The position numbers and the translations under genes were made by a program. The notes beneath the pieces are model-generated. The model saw only the letters and a list, made by a program, of their open reading frames with translations. It had not been told where the DNA came from and did no database searches. Shown here in pieces: positions 1 through 12,800 of a DNA stretch of 64,000 nucleotides (the first letter of the stretch is position 1; each line of letters starts with the position of its first letter). The DNA lies in assembly GCA_040954595.2 (NCBI GenBank), contig CM082583.2, positions 4,588,001 to 4,652,000 of the forward strand. The letters are read 5' to 3'. The stretch is from Balanoglossus misakiensis. Taxonomy: Eukaryota; Hemichordata.

Positions 1-2949
1 TAAAATTTCAAATATTTCAATTACTAAAACCAACTTTAATAGTAAAATCATTTTAAAACAAGAAAGCTTCTGTGAGGATACTTACAAAAAATGACCAAAA
101 AGATGAACAAACTCAGGGTAACTCGGATGAAAGAATAGAGTCTCTGTAATTAAAGAGAAATTCAATATTGAGATCTCTTCACTATACCAGCACACATAAA
201 CTAAACACTGACAAAGAACTGTTATATATTCATTCACTCGGTTGGTAATAAAATTATATGTGTACTTAAAAAAATTGTGCAGGGAAAAAAATAACCGACC
301 AAGCCCATACAATGTGTTTCGTAGAAATCAACTTGGTTCAAGAGAAAAAGAATAGGGGATTTTTTATTTTGAAAAAAAGTTCTATGGAAATACACTGCAA
401 CTTTCTTGTCTGGACTTTTTTTCATCTGACGCTGCAGAAATCTGTATTATCAGGTCAAAAGTTAACACAAACCAAGTCACACAGAACTTGTAATGTGAGA
501 AGACCTAAGCCTTCAACTTGACCTGGTTGCGGGCCAATAGCTTGCTTGACCACCAGGGGTCTACAACTCTGGACAACTTTTTTTGACCTAGATGGTCTTT
601 TCTTCTCTCTGATGTACAGTAGTAGACTGTTCCACCGGTATAATGACTCGTCCTTACAGAAAGCTTGAAACAATCGAGGCTTTATTGGCCCTGTATGCTT
701 CGTGTAAATCACTTGTTCAAACCCATGTTCAAACTGTTTTCCAGTTCGAGACAAGAGCAATCAGCTGGAGAACTTCATCCCCCACGCACATTAAGTCACA
801 TCACCCAAGGCAGGTCAGGGGAGACTAGGCCTACTAGTATTTTCTTTTTCTTTTGGGGTACTAGGGGCCTTGGTTTAAATTGGTGTAAACACCCATCTCG
901 AAAACAGACGGAAAATAATTCACAATTGACGGATTGGTGGAAGACTTTGTTAAAATGGATTAATATTTAACACATGTTTGAATAAAACAACATCGTTGTG
1001 GGTAATCTGGAGCACACAAACCCCCCCCCCCACCTGCCCAAGCCACTCACAATGAATGGTGCCATTCAAGAAGGGAGACGCAAATTCCTACACGTAGTTT
1101 CAAAACACGTCGTCCATATCAGCGTCGTGTCAAAGGCTACTGTGAAATTTATTGAAACCATTACTTAAAATTTCGCGTATTTATTGTTTGATTTAGGCCT
1201 ACATTCTTGACCCTATAGCTCGGAGTTCGCTATTGCGGGGTTGTAAACTTTCATTGAAAAGTTGTTATTTTAGGCGCAAATCGCAATGAAGTCAAACGAA
1301 AGTCCCTCTGACCGTTTCGAAACTTTTCGATATATTATCTCTCTGTAATACATGTACCGGCTATAATTTGAAAACGACTGGTCATTTTTTTCTATAGAAA
1401 TGCCCACGTCGAGAAACATGTGCCTTTAAACTTGTTCATTCTTCACCAAGACATATTTGGTTTCGATATGTGAAAGGCCAGGAGAACACCGCGAAAGCGG
1501 TTGATGAAGCATAAGACCGTTCAATCCGACAATCCTAATCTCTGCATTCCCTGACGCGCCCACTGCGTACAGAAAACCTGGTGTGAATACTACACGAGTG
1601 TTTGTTTAGATCAGATGAGTGCGTGTCATCAATTTTGAACACGGGATGACAATTGGTGCGATGAACGTTTCAGGCGCTACAGCTTCGCTTGTTCTGTCTT
1701 ATATCGTGTAACCCATGGTCCCTAACAAAGAGCCTTGACAATTTATTAAAGTGACATTGTCGTTTACGACCGTTATCAAGCGAGGAATGTGTATTTGGTA
1801 ATCAATCACTTGTCTTGGGTTTTATTCAAACACTACCTTTATCAAAAACAACCCTGTGTTCACAGTCTTGTACAGAAGGAACTTGGGCCTCCAAAAACAC
1901 CCACTCCACTCACTCAAGTGGGTGATAGTGAAACCTCATTGTTACTAGTAATTAAAGAGCGAGCGATAAAAACGATGATACGGGAATCATGCACATTTTG
2001 GGGTGGGGGTGGGGAGGGGGTGTCGCGTGGGACTACAGATTTAAGACCTCGCAATATATCGGGCTGGAATGCAAGTATTTCACAGCCACCATGACATGAC
2101 ATAGTGCTGGTCAGGCGCTGTCGTGCGGAAGAACTGTGCGCGGTTTTTTGTCGTGTGACCGCACATCCTCGATTGAGCGTATTTCATGAAATCAAGACGG
2201 GTTTCATAATACAAATTTGACTGTTTGCTTTGGAAAACAAACACAGAAATTATCAAATGCCAATATGTGTAATACAAACGCAAACCTCTGTTTGAACATG
2301 TTTGAAATGCAACTTCCTCGTTCTCAGGCGATTAATGGTGACTGCGGAATGCAATCCGAAGAAAAAACAACACTTGTGCATGGTGTATTGCAGGAAACGA
2401 CCTTCAAAAATACAAGACATCCGATGCTCCTTCACACGATCCAGGGAAAGTGAAGGAGGGTTTCATTTTCGATTTATTTGAGACGACAACGTCAATTATT
2501 TATTGAGAGTGTCTTCCCTTTCTTCTCTGTTTGTGACTGTTTTTGGTTTTTGCCAACCACTGTGTTGGCAGCGTCCATGTTTAAAATTATAAATAAAACG
2601 GCCTAAAATAGTGTCTATGATTCATTCAACTCGACCAGAGGCAGTAGGCTTACTAATACATGTGGAAAAACAAGGCACGACCCCTTTTGGACATAGTCAG
2701 TCACCAGACCCGAATTTAGGTCACAGACAAAGAAAAGTACTCTTTGTCCGCTGTCGTGTTTGGCAAAATGCCATGTCGTGTTAAGAAACTCAAGTTACCA
2801 ACCCAAATGTGTCTGGTGCTTGATTGTTCGTTGGTCATGCACGGATGATGGAGATCGGCAAGACTTTTGTTGATTCGAACGCCCACGAGGTTCTATCTGT
2901 AAGCTGTACCTGGAAATGTTTTCATTTTCTTGTCTTTGTGTGGAGGCCG

Positions 2950-2976
2950 ATTAAACGGGTACGGCACCCGTTTAAT
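2950..2976. repeat. Perfect 11-bp hairpin
   Basis: The arm ATTAAACGGGT at 2950-2960 is followed after 5 bases by its exact reverse complement at 2966-2976. It is short, with no tail of T and no gene nearby, so no function is assigned. Confidence 0.6.
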
Positions 2977-4182
2977 ATATTAGGCCTACTTGTTCAAACT
3001 GCAACATACAGCCACAATCGATAAGATATTCATGTGTACCTATCAGTATGCTTTAATTTTTAGACGGACCAATCTGAGTTGGAAAGTAAAATCATGAAAT
3101 AATGCAAAAAATCGGCAGCTCTCAGTGGGGCTTCAATAGTCCTGAGAGTGAATAACACGACAATGTTTCGCTTGGCGATATATTTATAGTCATTTATGTT
3201 ATTGCTGTTTCCCGGTTGAGTTTTACTGTTTAGGTGTGTCACAAGTGCGCACCGAAAGCCAACTAGGTGTACGTCTCAAAACGAGACATAGCAAAATGGC
3301 AGCGCTGGGAGTTGAATATTGTCAAGTAAAGTCGGCTGGCAGGCTGGCCGTGGGCGTACTATAGGGTGGGGTCATAAACTGGGAGCAAAAAAGTCTGAAT
3401 TTCCTCGTTTTGCGTTTTAAATATAAAATAGATGTACTTTTTTTCGATATCGAAAATGCATTTTCTTCGTCTACTCGAGCATTGACGTCGACTATATGTC
3501 ACTAGCATGCACGTATCACAGACGGCGGGCCGGGACAGAAAACAAGATGGATCAAAAACGATCTAAATTTCCTAGTTCCATAATTTGACAGCAGTAAAAG
3601 CATAGCAGCAATAACAACTTATAAACGAGATATACACGTAATGACCGTGGCATCGTCACCATGGCATCGTTGGTTACATATAAAACCAACGCGCATATGG
3701 AAATAATCTGGCCATAAATTCCCCCCAAAATGACCGTTGTGCTGGCGAATGAGCTGACTTCAATGAGGAAATGCATTCCTGGAATATTAAAAGGTAAACG
3801 TTTTAATCCCATCAGATTTTATCTCTTCCATTATTAACAACGCCTAAAAAGTATTTACAAAATGTTTGTTTCCGCAACCGTAGACCCTGGAGGGTCTTAT
3901 GCCGCAACGCAAGAATCTAGCAGGCAACGCCGAAGTTACCGTAAAGAGGCCTGTTTTTTACGACAATTGCTGATATCCTCCTTGGGTCCACTTCCTTGGA
4001 AACCTCGGCCGTTCTTCCTAAAATTCGGCGGCGCGAGTTCACTCAACTCTGTGATCGATTCAAACAACGGCAAAGCATTCAACCGGAACCATACAGACGA
4101 AAATGAGTTCGACGGAAACGATCTTTATCATTCACAAGAAAACCAAGGAACGGTTTCGATAAACAAATGATCTTCCTCGAGG

Positions 4183-4245
4183 ATAAAACACCGGTTCAGT
4201 GCACTCCCTCCGAAACAGCAACATCAAACCCAACCGGTGTTTTAT
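4183..4245. repeat. Small foldback with 14-bp perfect arms
   Basis: ATAAAACACCGGTT at 4183-4196 has an exact reverse complement at 4232-4245, leaving a 35-base loop. It may be the core of a very small foldback element. No second copy was recognised in the window. Confidence 0.6.
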
Positions 4246-6589
4246 ACCTGGCGTAGATCCCCTTTCTTCGATCGAAAAGTTTGGAAGTTTCTTTTATGAA
4301 TAACGCTGATGTTTAAACCAGAAACTTGTCATCGTCTAACTCATCAATTGTTTTCAAGCCACGGTTTCAAGACTGAGACGCACGCCGTCAATGAAGAGTT
4401 GGACTGATAGATTTTACAGAAACACTTTTTTTTCATCGAATGATAGTGCGATCAACTTTAAAACTAATCGGTTTCCGAGGAATCTCTCCATGTCAAGATC
4501 ATAGTATCACCCACGTGCCAAAAGAACTCTGCCACTGGCACAACGCCCTGGCAACTTCCTCTAATGGCTGGAACCCTATCACCTTTACCAGGAACACAGC
4601 GTTTCCCCGCCGCTGTTTGCTTCTAACTTCCTGCCCTCGAAATGAACTCCGATGTAAATTTTCAACGACTGAACACTACTTAGGCTGTGAAACGACGGCT
4701 AAACACATATCAGGATATCATCAAAACTCAGCTGTAGTTGTTTACTGGAGGTTGTCAAAGGGTAAAGTATGCGTAATGCTTACACCCCGGCAAGCGAGCG
4801 GGTGCATTCGATGTAATTTTTCTGGAAAAACCAAACCGACAAAATATTATACAAGTGGGCCGGTTCTCTTATCACGTGTATAATACAGTCTTGTCCTATC
4901 CGTTGCCTTATCAGTGAACTATTGTGTAAGTGAGGGGATGTCTTAGGTTTCCCCCGTTTTACCCCGTCTTTGAACAATAAGTGAATAATAGGCCTAGGAT
5001 CATAGTCTACTATTGTATTCCAAGGCCTAAACACACCAAACGAGCTTCGGTTGCATTGTGACCAAATTGACAATCGGTGATTGTCATATCAATAAAGCCC
5101 TACTATATCTCAGTCGACGCATCGAAGATTTCATCCTCCGACGGTCACGATTTTCCCAATAAAAGCTACAGAGCGCTACTCTCGCACCAATATTCGCATC
5201 CCTTACAATCTTCACCATGTTTACAGGTTTCAAAAACAGGTAACTCGGCCCCGTGTTCAATGACCTCCCCCAGCTCATGCAAACGACAGAAATACTAGTA
5301 TCCCGCGGTTCTCAGGTGTCAGTAAATAGAACACCCTTCCACTGACGTGATACTTGTAGTACAAGGCAATAATATTACCAACCAACAAATCAACCTTTCC
5401 CCTTTGGTATGTGCAGTTACTTAATACGCAGAAGCGCACTGATTTGTGTCCATCCAAAGTTCAGTCGAAGTTCACGCCGAACTATACCCACTCGCAAACA
5501 GCACTGTTTGTATGCCAATGCATTGACTCATCGGTTTTTGTCAACATATTAAATTATCTTGAGGGTAATACCATGACAAATAGATTTATTTGCATAACTG
5601 TGCGAAATAAAATACATGTATGTGCTAATGATCGATATCTAACGGACAAGCCTCCACGGTAAAGGTGACTGCGAACGTATTTTGGCCCAGGCCCATGGTT
5701 GTATGCATCTTACCACAATCTTGCCTTGCGGTTTGTTCGTTGTTTTTGTTATTCACAGCTTTATTGTGATCACTTAGGCCTACGTAGCCCTGTGGTACTG
5801 GGGGGGGGACGACAAAGTATTATACATGTGGACAAGTTAGCATATCGCTCAGAATGGCCCCGCGACAAGACATTATTGCGTGTGGGTTATATGACTCCGA
5901 AGATGAATTATTTTACACCGTCAATAAGCGCTTTAATACAAAACTATTTCTGGTCGCCATAATATCTACGTTTGAGGGGATAATCAACAGGTGATTTATT
6001 CACAGTCCCTGTGATTTACGTACGCGTCGTAAACGTGTTACTATAGAGATATGCGTTGAGCCGAAGGGCCTGTGTCCGACATACTAGCAGTGCGTCGTGA
6101 CTCCAATTGTATGTATTCTATTCTTTTAGTCGTGTAGGCGTGGGCTCAGAGAAAACATGTTTCCATTCATTTTGTGGTGGGCGAGCCACTGAGAGACTCA
6201 AAGTCACGGAACTCGGAAAAATAATTATCCCCTTCCTTGTGTCACTGTCCCAGAACAAAAAACAACTTGCATTTTAATAGTTTGTGAAAAAGGTGAGTTT
6301 TCATGCATGCAAGAGATCATCCATATAGTCACAAACACGCAAAAATGGGGGTTACATATACGCGCGGTTGCTAATAGAAACAGGTTCGAGTAGACGTGAA
6401 GTATAGGACAGTAAAAACAAGCACCCATGCACTGACGAGAAAAAGATTAAAGAAGTTAACTTGTGATAAAAATAAAAGTATTAAAGCTGGTGCAGTGCAA
6501 TAGCAAAATGTACGCTTTGTATGGTGTAAATTGTTATTGGCCGACATTATGTAAGAGGAGGCAACAACATCAACAACAATCAGTAGACA

Positions 6590-6626
<37 letters not shown>
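6590..6626. repeat. (CAGG)n microsatellite
   Basis: About nine tandem CAGG/GGCA units. They produce cysteine/leucine/proline-rich open frames on the minus strand and glutamine/alanine/glycine/arginine-rich ones on the plus strand. These are simple-sequence artefacts, not genes. Confidence 0.95.
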
Positions 6627-6996
6627 ACGGACAAACAGACAGATACTATTAGATAGATATATAGGAATATACACCAGAAACCTCGCAAACCCCTCACAAA
6701 ATCTGATGAGATTCCAAGCTCCACTGGAGAAAAATACAAATGCAATATGCAATCGCGTATATTTTACTGGAAAACAAATAATTTCTGTTAATATACTACA
6801 AACAAGATCCGTGTGTGCAACACCCGGAAGTAAACTGAGGAAATGTAAAAAAAAAGTGCCACAGACAATATAAGGACACACCTTCCGATCACTCACACAC
6901 AGCGTGATAGTGAAGATGCTTTCTCGAGAAAAGCTCAGTAAGAGCAAACTTTTGTCTTCGAAACTTTCCTCTGGACATCGTCAGCAGATGTGACCA

Positions 6997-7055
6997 ATCT
7001 GATTAAAATCAGATGTAGGTTACGGAACGTCGACGTCTTTTACTTACGCGGTTCT
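6997..7055. repeat. Short dispersed repeat with an ATCTGATT palindrome, copy 1
   Basis: About 58 bases are nearly identical to 54127-54182. The block opens with the palindrome ATCTGATTAAAATCAGAT and continues through a GACGTCTTTTACTTACGCGG segment shared by both copies. The two copies are 47 kb apart and lie in unrelated contexts, which points to a mobile or otherwise dispersed repeat. Confidence 0.75.
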
Positions 7056-7983
7056 GTATTGGCATAATTTGAGTCAAATATACAATGTTCCCATGTAAAA
7101 GTTCTTTATTGACGAATAAAAGTAATGCGTTTTTTTCCAAATGTAGTCCACTCGCGGTATCAACATCTTCGCCTGCCAGGGTTTCTTTGCTCTCCGAAAA
7201 ATTGGAGCTAACAACCCGTGTGCGAGCGGACGATGCGGTATCAACTGAGATACTGCTTTTGGTCTGCTTGTACTTCCACATGCACTTGCCTGTCAAAAAT
7301 TGACTGCTCGGAAACGCGGAAGTTACTTCGTAAAACTGACAAACCGATTCTTACATAACAGCGATTGCGTGATAACACAGATAAATGCAAGGATTTTTTG
7401 GGGCCTAATATATTTTGCTATCCAGTTCGATTGGTGTTTTGGAGGTCACTTTATTGGCAACTTTTTGGCAAGGGCACTAATTTAAAAATCTTTTTGGGTC
7501 ATTTAACTTCGTTTCAGAATGTCGTACAGGCCTGTTTGCCCAATCCATTCCGTAAGCCAAGCAAATATAATCATAGACATGATATAATACAATAACAGAA
7601 TGGACGGCGCGACCACAGTACTGGGTGTATGTCTGTGTCTCTACTAGGCTATAAAAGTCGCCCCAAAGTATGTGGTGTCATGTCTCGCTCAAACAGGGTC
7701 GTGTAGGGCGTAAATGGACCCATGCTGCGGGCTCGTTGTCAGACTGAGAGGTATACGCCGATTGACACTGAATTGGACCACTTAATTCGTAGTTTTTGTC
7801 ATGCAAAATCTACTGCAAGTATATGTATAGCATACCGCATATACTGTGTAAACGCTTGTTGTTATAACTCTGCCCCGACACCCCCTCCCCGGCCCACCCC
7901 GACCCCGCACGCAGTTTCGCAATCACACTTTCGTCATGCATGCAAGCAAGAAGGGTGGCTATAAACTTAGACTCCGGGCTCAC

Positions 7984-8199
7984 CTCTTTCCCCCGTATCC
8001 CTGGTATTATCAGCGCATACGAGAATGCCAGCAAGACAGCGGCGAATATCAGTCCGACCTCGAGCACGTCGACTGTGACAGCCGTCTTGTTCTCCCCGTA
8101 CGCCGTTGGAAGACCGTACACACGAAAGGTGTCGTACAGGCCATCGTTCGCCGCGGGGCTTTCCATGACTGCCACCCGGTCGTTCGAACAACTGGTCAA
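7984..8199 (-). CDS. duoxa: Dual oxidase maturation factor (DUOXA-like), first coding exon, partial gene
   Basis: DUOXA proteins are multi-pass membrane proteins that bind DUOX in the endoplasmic reticulum and are needed for its exit, surface targeting and hydrogen peroxide production. This exon encodes 72 residues: a short polar N-terminus, a sequon (Asn37-Lys-Thr), one hydrophobic helix at about residues 46-64, and then the signature IIPGIRGKE. A PGIRGK motif directly after the first membrane helix is characteristic of the DUOXA family. The exon ends at a consensus donor (GAG then GTGAGC on the minus strand, intron from 7983 downwards) in phase 0. Met1 at 8199 is used; Met12 at 8166 is an alternative start. 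Later exons were not found in the window. The gene is head-to-head with DUOX, whose ATG lies 1.5 kb away; this context strongly supports the call. Confidence 0.78.
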
Positions 8200-9708
8200 A
8201 GCAGAAAAAAAAACGAACTGCGGTTACTTGCTCAACGAGCAAAATTCTACTTGCGGGGTATACTTAAGAGTAAAAACATTACCGCAGACTGAAAAATTAA
8301 AACTTACCAGTGCAGTCCACGAGTACAGCCCCAGTGAAAGTCAATTGGAGACTGACACAATCAGTGCACGCCCTTCTGAAACAAGTCTCGGTTCAAACTC
8401 AAACGTGCAGTTTGTGCCACTTGTCAGGGTCCGCCAGCAAACAGGAAAGTTTGGCCTTTCTTCTCACGTGACACCCGCCTATTAAAGAATGCGGTGTTCG
8501 CAGAATTCGGGATGGGCGGAAATACTAAATCAATTTCGTAGTAAACAGTGTGCACAGTGGTCAGTTGCTTTGGCGAAAGGATACATTCCTTTCACGCTGC
8601 AGCGTGAGTTATTGGGCACTGTCTTACAAAGGTAGTGCACCGAGTGGGCGGGACCATGCCTTCACAGAGGCGGCCACACAATAAGCTTTACTACACATTC
8701 ATATTTAGACGCCCCGTCGTGGTATTGTAAATTGACCCGGCGTCCACTTGTATATCACCGACCCCGATTTAGGCAATATCGCGATGGGGCAGTGAGCGCC
8801 GTTTGCTCAACGACAAAAGATCAAATATGTATTATATTTTTCACGCCCGTCTTTTAGGGACACCATCAACTGAATGCATTACAAGAGATATCTTATCGTC
8901 ATTTTGTGTGACTGTCGATGTGATTTTTGACGTTGACACAGACAAGAACTTCACGGACCGAAACTAAAAGTGAAAGGATTGGCCAGTAGAAATCACCCGC
9001 CTATGAATAAACACCATCAATTATACAAAAAAGTCTTTGAAATTTCGCAAAGAGGTTGTGTGGAGAGGGTTGATCTTAAGATATTAATACGATTACCGTG
9101 CACACGTATGCGTTATGTTTGATGCAACATTTTCCCCAGTTCAAGGCAAGAATCTGCGAGGCTAAATCGTCAAGGAAATATAAATCATTGCACTTTATGG
9201 TCAGTAAATATAGCAACCTTAATAATTGACACGTTTGTTTTTGGTTGGAAAACAAGTCTTTGTGGGGTGTCGGTACTTCGAAGGATATTTCTTACAACTT
9301 CGCAGTTTCAAAGTTTCGTTCATGTGGAGGAGTGGTGGTTAAATACAATTACATGTACACGTGGTTGCGTTATGCGCGTTTTTTAACCATTCAAGTCCCT
9401 TAATACTGTGATGTCATCACGGTTAATCAATGTACGGATTTCACGCTCAGTGAACGCGGATTGGTTCCCAGCGTCTTTTAAAAGTAAAGAGGCCCCGTGA
9501 CCGCAGATTGCATTGTAAAGTTTTAAAGTAAGCCAAGGGAAAATACAAATACAGTATCTTATTTTCTCGGAAGCAGCGTCGAGGTCGACGTGAGTCATCG
9601 CGGGAAAAGGCTCGAGGACACGCTTTCCCGTCACTTCATTAGGCTACCTCTCCCTGGCGGGAACAGTTCTTCTTGAGTGTCCCGATACGGAGCTTTTGAG
9701 TTGCCGTC
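8200..9708. promoter_or_regulatory. Divergent intergenic region between DUOXA and DUOX (probable bidirectional promoter)
   Basis: This 1.5-kb gap separates the start codons of two genes transcribed away from each other. It should contain both 5' UTRs and both promoters. I see no clear TATA box at a fixed distance from either start and cannot place the transcription start sites. An in-frame TGA at 9697-9699 lies three codons before the DUOX ATG, which fixes that start. The plus-strand open frame 7940-8485 is a shadow of the DUOXA exon. The promoter role is inferred from position alone. Confidence 0.5.
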
Positions 9709-9847
9709 ATGCCGGGGCTTGAAACTGGACGACTTTTACTTTTGGCGTCTCTGTGTGTTGGTGTAGTGATATCGCAAACACCTACAGACACGACGACGCA
9801 AGCGACTACCCCGAATCCAGCGGGTACCACTGCGGGCCAAAAGACAA
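9709..9847 (+). CDS. duox: DUOX exon 1: signal peptide and start of Ser/Thr-rich linker
   Basis: Encodes the first 46 residues and ends in phase 1. The start MPGLETGR is followed by the hydrophobic core [12 protein letters not shown], with probable cleavage just after the ISQ tripeptide. The rest is Thr/Ala/Pro-rich. A stop codon lies three codons upstream in frame, so this ATG is well supported. The exon and the first bases of its intron are homologous to exon 2 (11264-11359) and its flanks, and more weakly to exon 3. Confidence 0.93.
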
Positions 9848-12800
9848 GTAAGTATTAATTGGCAAAAGTATTAATATTAGTATAGTACTAGTGTAGCCCG
9901 CTTCGTCTACGCTGTTAAAAAAAGGCGTGTCGTGTGAACCCACGCGCGTCTGGACGAAGCTACTACACAACAACAGGTTTGCTGTTTAAGATTTTTTTTT
10001 CTTTCTGACAGTAATAGGCCTATCACCGTGCACATTTCTTCCCCACATTTATGTTGCAAGCTAACTTTACGAATGTATCAGTAAAAGTTGCGCGGAGACT
10101 GCCATGCAAGACCTTTCTCCGATTCAGGTGCCAGATCTCGTTGGTGACTGGTGGTATATAGATAGGGCCTACTATGCCTATTGGCAGGCCTGGCCCATTG
10201 ACAGCCTGGATTTGAACCCGGAAGTATGTTTTCGCATATTCCAGGTCCCACTGCGCTGAGAGTCGGGGCGGGGTGGGGGTTGTGTGACAGGACCACTTTC
10301 AGTTTATTTCTATATATTAGTCGAGTGAGTGTGTATGTGTTTTTTAATGAACATAAAAGTCATTTTTATGATTATGTATGCTTTTTTATACTGCATGTAT
10401 GTACAACTATACTGTATAGTAAGTCCATTTCCACTGACCGAAACACAACAAATCCCCGCAGCCTGAAATACCCACTGAGATTCCAAACAACAAGCTTATT
10501 TTGTTCGGGAAACAGACATTTATTTGCGAAGGCATGTTTCCTTTCATTTTTTGTTTATTCGTTGTGTACCGCACGATAAAAGAACACCGGCGCTCGGACG
10601 ACGATAATAGTATAACGGAACTTTGCTGCTGGCGTCCCTACCACTTGGTTGTAGCCGAGGAAGTTGGGGGTGGGGGGGGGGGGGTGGTAGTAGGGATAGA
10701 GGCCTTGGCCTACGCACAGAGACTTAGCTACGGGGTCGCAATAAAGCAGAACTTTGTCCCCATTGCAATACGAATGTAATGGAGGTATCTCCATGATCTG
10801 TCGTATCACCATGGAGAACAGCCAGGCCTTTTCCAGTTCCTCATTGGTGGGCGTGGTCGATGGTCTTTAACTTTATACAGCATCGAGGTAGGCCTACCAA
10901 GGCTGATATGGGACCGTGATTCATCGCAGCAAGCAAAATAAAAAGTATAATGAACCACCAACCGAAATAAACATTATTCACTTATTTGCACGTGAGTCGG
11001 GCGTTGGCGACCCGTGTTGGCGACAAAACCTCAACACAGTCGCTGTCGGATTTCACACTTCCTACTTCCTCATACGGGGGTTACCCATGAGACCTTGCAT
11101 ATCAAGATGGCGGTGGAAAACTTGAAGGCGAGATATATGATACAAGGATATGCACATGATGATGGGGAAAGGTGTTTTTTTACGTGGCCGTCGCGCTGGG
11201 ACCTGGCATAGGACGTGAAGTTTTACTTTTGGCGTAATTCTTTATTCGTAGGTCAGCTAATAGGTGTAGTTACTTCGCAAAATGCCAATACACTTGGCAA
11301 TAATAACTCTGCAAATCCGACGACTCCGATGTCGTCCAGCTCTGCAAGTCAGACGACAAGTAAGTAACTTCAAACGCAAAAGTGTAACAGTCCAGTTTTC
11401 GTTGAAACTGGTAGGCTTGTCACAAAATGCACAAATGCCTGCATGCGTATATGCACTTGCGCGCATAGGAGGCTTATACCAACACCAGGTTGGCAAGAAA
11501 AACGACCCAACAATGCAACAATGGCCAACATTTACGCTTCTCTGGAACATCCATGCCTTTGAAATTTGGCAATAAAGCTGTGTTGAGACTGCATGAGTCT
11601 GGGGTTTTAGCTGTGATCTGAACTGCCTGTGATGTACACTACCCATAATTTGGCTCACTTATGCTATAGCTGTGGTACGCATCTGTAGCAGGTTAGGGGG
11701 GGGGGGCTGATCAGCCCCCCCCCCCCCCCCCCCAACGGTACAGCTGCGTACCACAGCTAGCATGGCTAAAGCTAATTTATTCAGACAAAACAACCATATG
11801 GTTGAGGATGGAATCAGTTATTACAAGTACAGCCTTGCAGTTGAAAATGAAGACATAAATTAATCACAGGTGTGTCGATTGCAACCCATTCCAGGGAAAT
11901 CATTGTCAAGAAGATTTTCACTGTTTTAATGTTTTGTCAAAATTAAAATAAAAAAAATATCTCAGGTCAAGCAAGTGGCACCACAAAAAGCCCTACCAGC
12001 TCACATTCATGGTCACCATGCATGTTTAGCTGATGTGAAGCTAAGGCTGAGTGCAAATGTGATTTTAAGTTTAAACAGAATGTTAAATAACACAATCTTT
12101 TGTGCACATACTGTTCGATAATATATGCTAATGTTTACAATATTGAGAATCCTATTTTTTAGGCATGGACTTCACTTGTGCCATTTTTGGCTGAGGCATT
12201 CGCACTCATGTTGTTGTAATAGTGATATCTTGTGTCTGTATGTATGTCTGTTTGTTTCTGTGTATGTATGTATGTATGTTTGTTTGTCTGTCTGTCTGTT
12301 GGTATGTATTCTCAATAATGGCAGAATGATGGATTTATTAAAGAATACATACCAACAGACAGACAGACAGACAGACAGATAGGAGTCATATTTGGTTAAC
12401 AGGAAGAGATTCAAATTGGCAAAAAGTGATTCGATTCTTTGTGGCTATGGTTTGAAAAGTTTGAAATATTTTTCACATTAACTTGTCTGGGAGTGGTACT
12501 ATGGAAGTATTGGCATATACACAGAAAAAAATAATAGTGTAGATTGCAGTAGATGGCAAACACCTTTGATACTTCTTGCAATCTAAACTGACTGTGGTTG
12601 TATACTGAGGGTATAATTATAAAAACTTCATTTAATATTTCTTGACAATCAAAGAGTATTAAAAGAATTTAAGATGGGTGTGTCAACAATATTTCTTACA
12701 GCTTCAATAGAAATTATTTGAAAAGGATGTCGACTTTGATATAAAATTTGCTGTGCTAATTCTCTCTGGTGGTGTCTAAGCACCTTTGCCATGGGAGGTA

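Larger units (their letters stand above)
1..7983. other. Left flank with no recognised exon (probable DUOXA intron 1 or beyond)
   Basis: I found no stretch here with convincing codon structure, splice sites and family motifs together. The open frames are short and their translations look random or simple-sequence. The minus-strand DUOXA-like exon at 7984-8199 ends in a splice donor pointing into this region, so most or all of it may be DUOXA intron. I looked on the minus strand for the next DUOXA exon (tryptophan and Asn-Phe rich) and did not find it. The region holds a CAGG microsatellite at 6590-6626, a short dispersed repeat at 6997-7055, small hairpins at 2950-2976 and 4183-4245, and poly-C or poly-G runs at about 1021 and 5800. 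Confidence 0.5.

Noticed and set aside
3862-4883. Plus-strand frames of 102 and 147 residues
   Set aside because: No family motif, no repeat of codon pattern, and no splice partners were recognised.
6371-6947. Cys/Leu/Pro-rich minus-strand frames of about 125 residues
   Set aside because: They are generated by the CAGG microsatellite and show no resemblance to later DUOXA exons.
7940-8485. 181-residue plus-strand open frame over the DUOXA exon
   Set aside because: It is antisense to the DUOXA-like exon and shows no family motif; the minus-strand reading has a membrane helix, PGIRGK and a proper donor.
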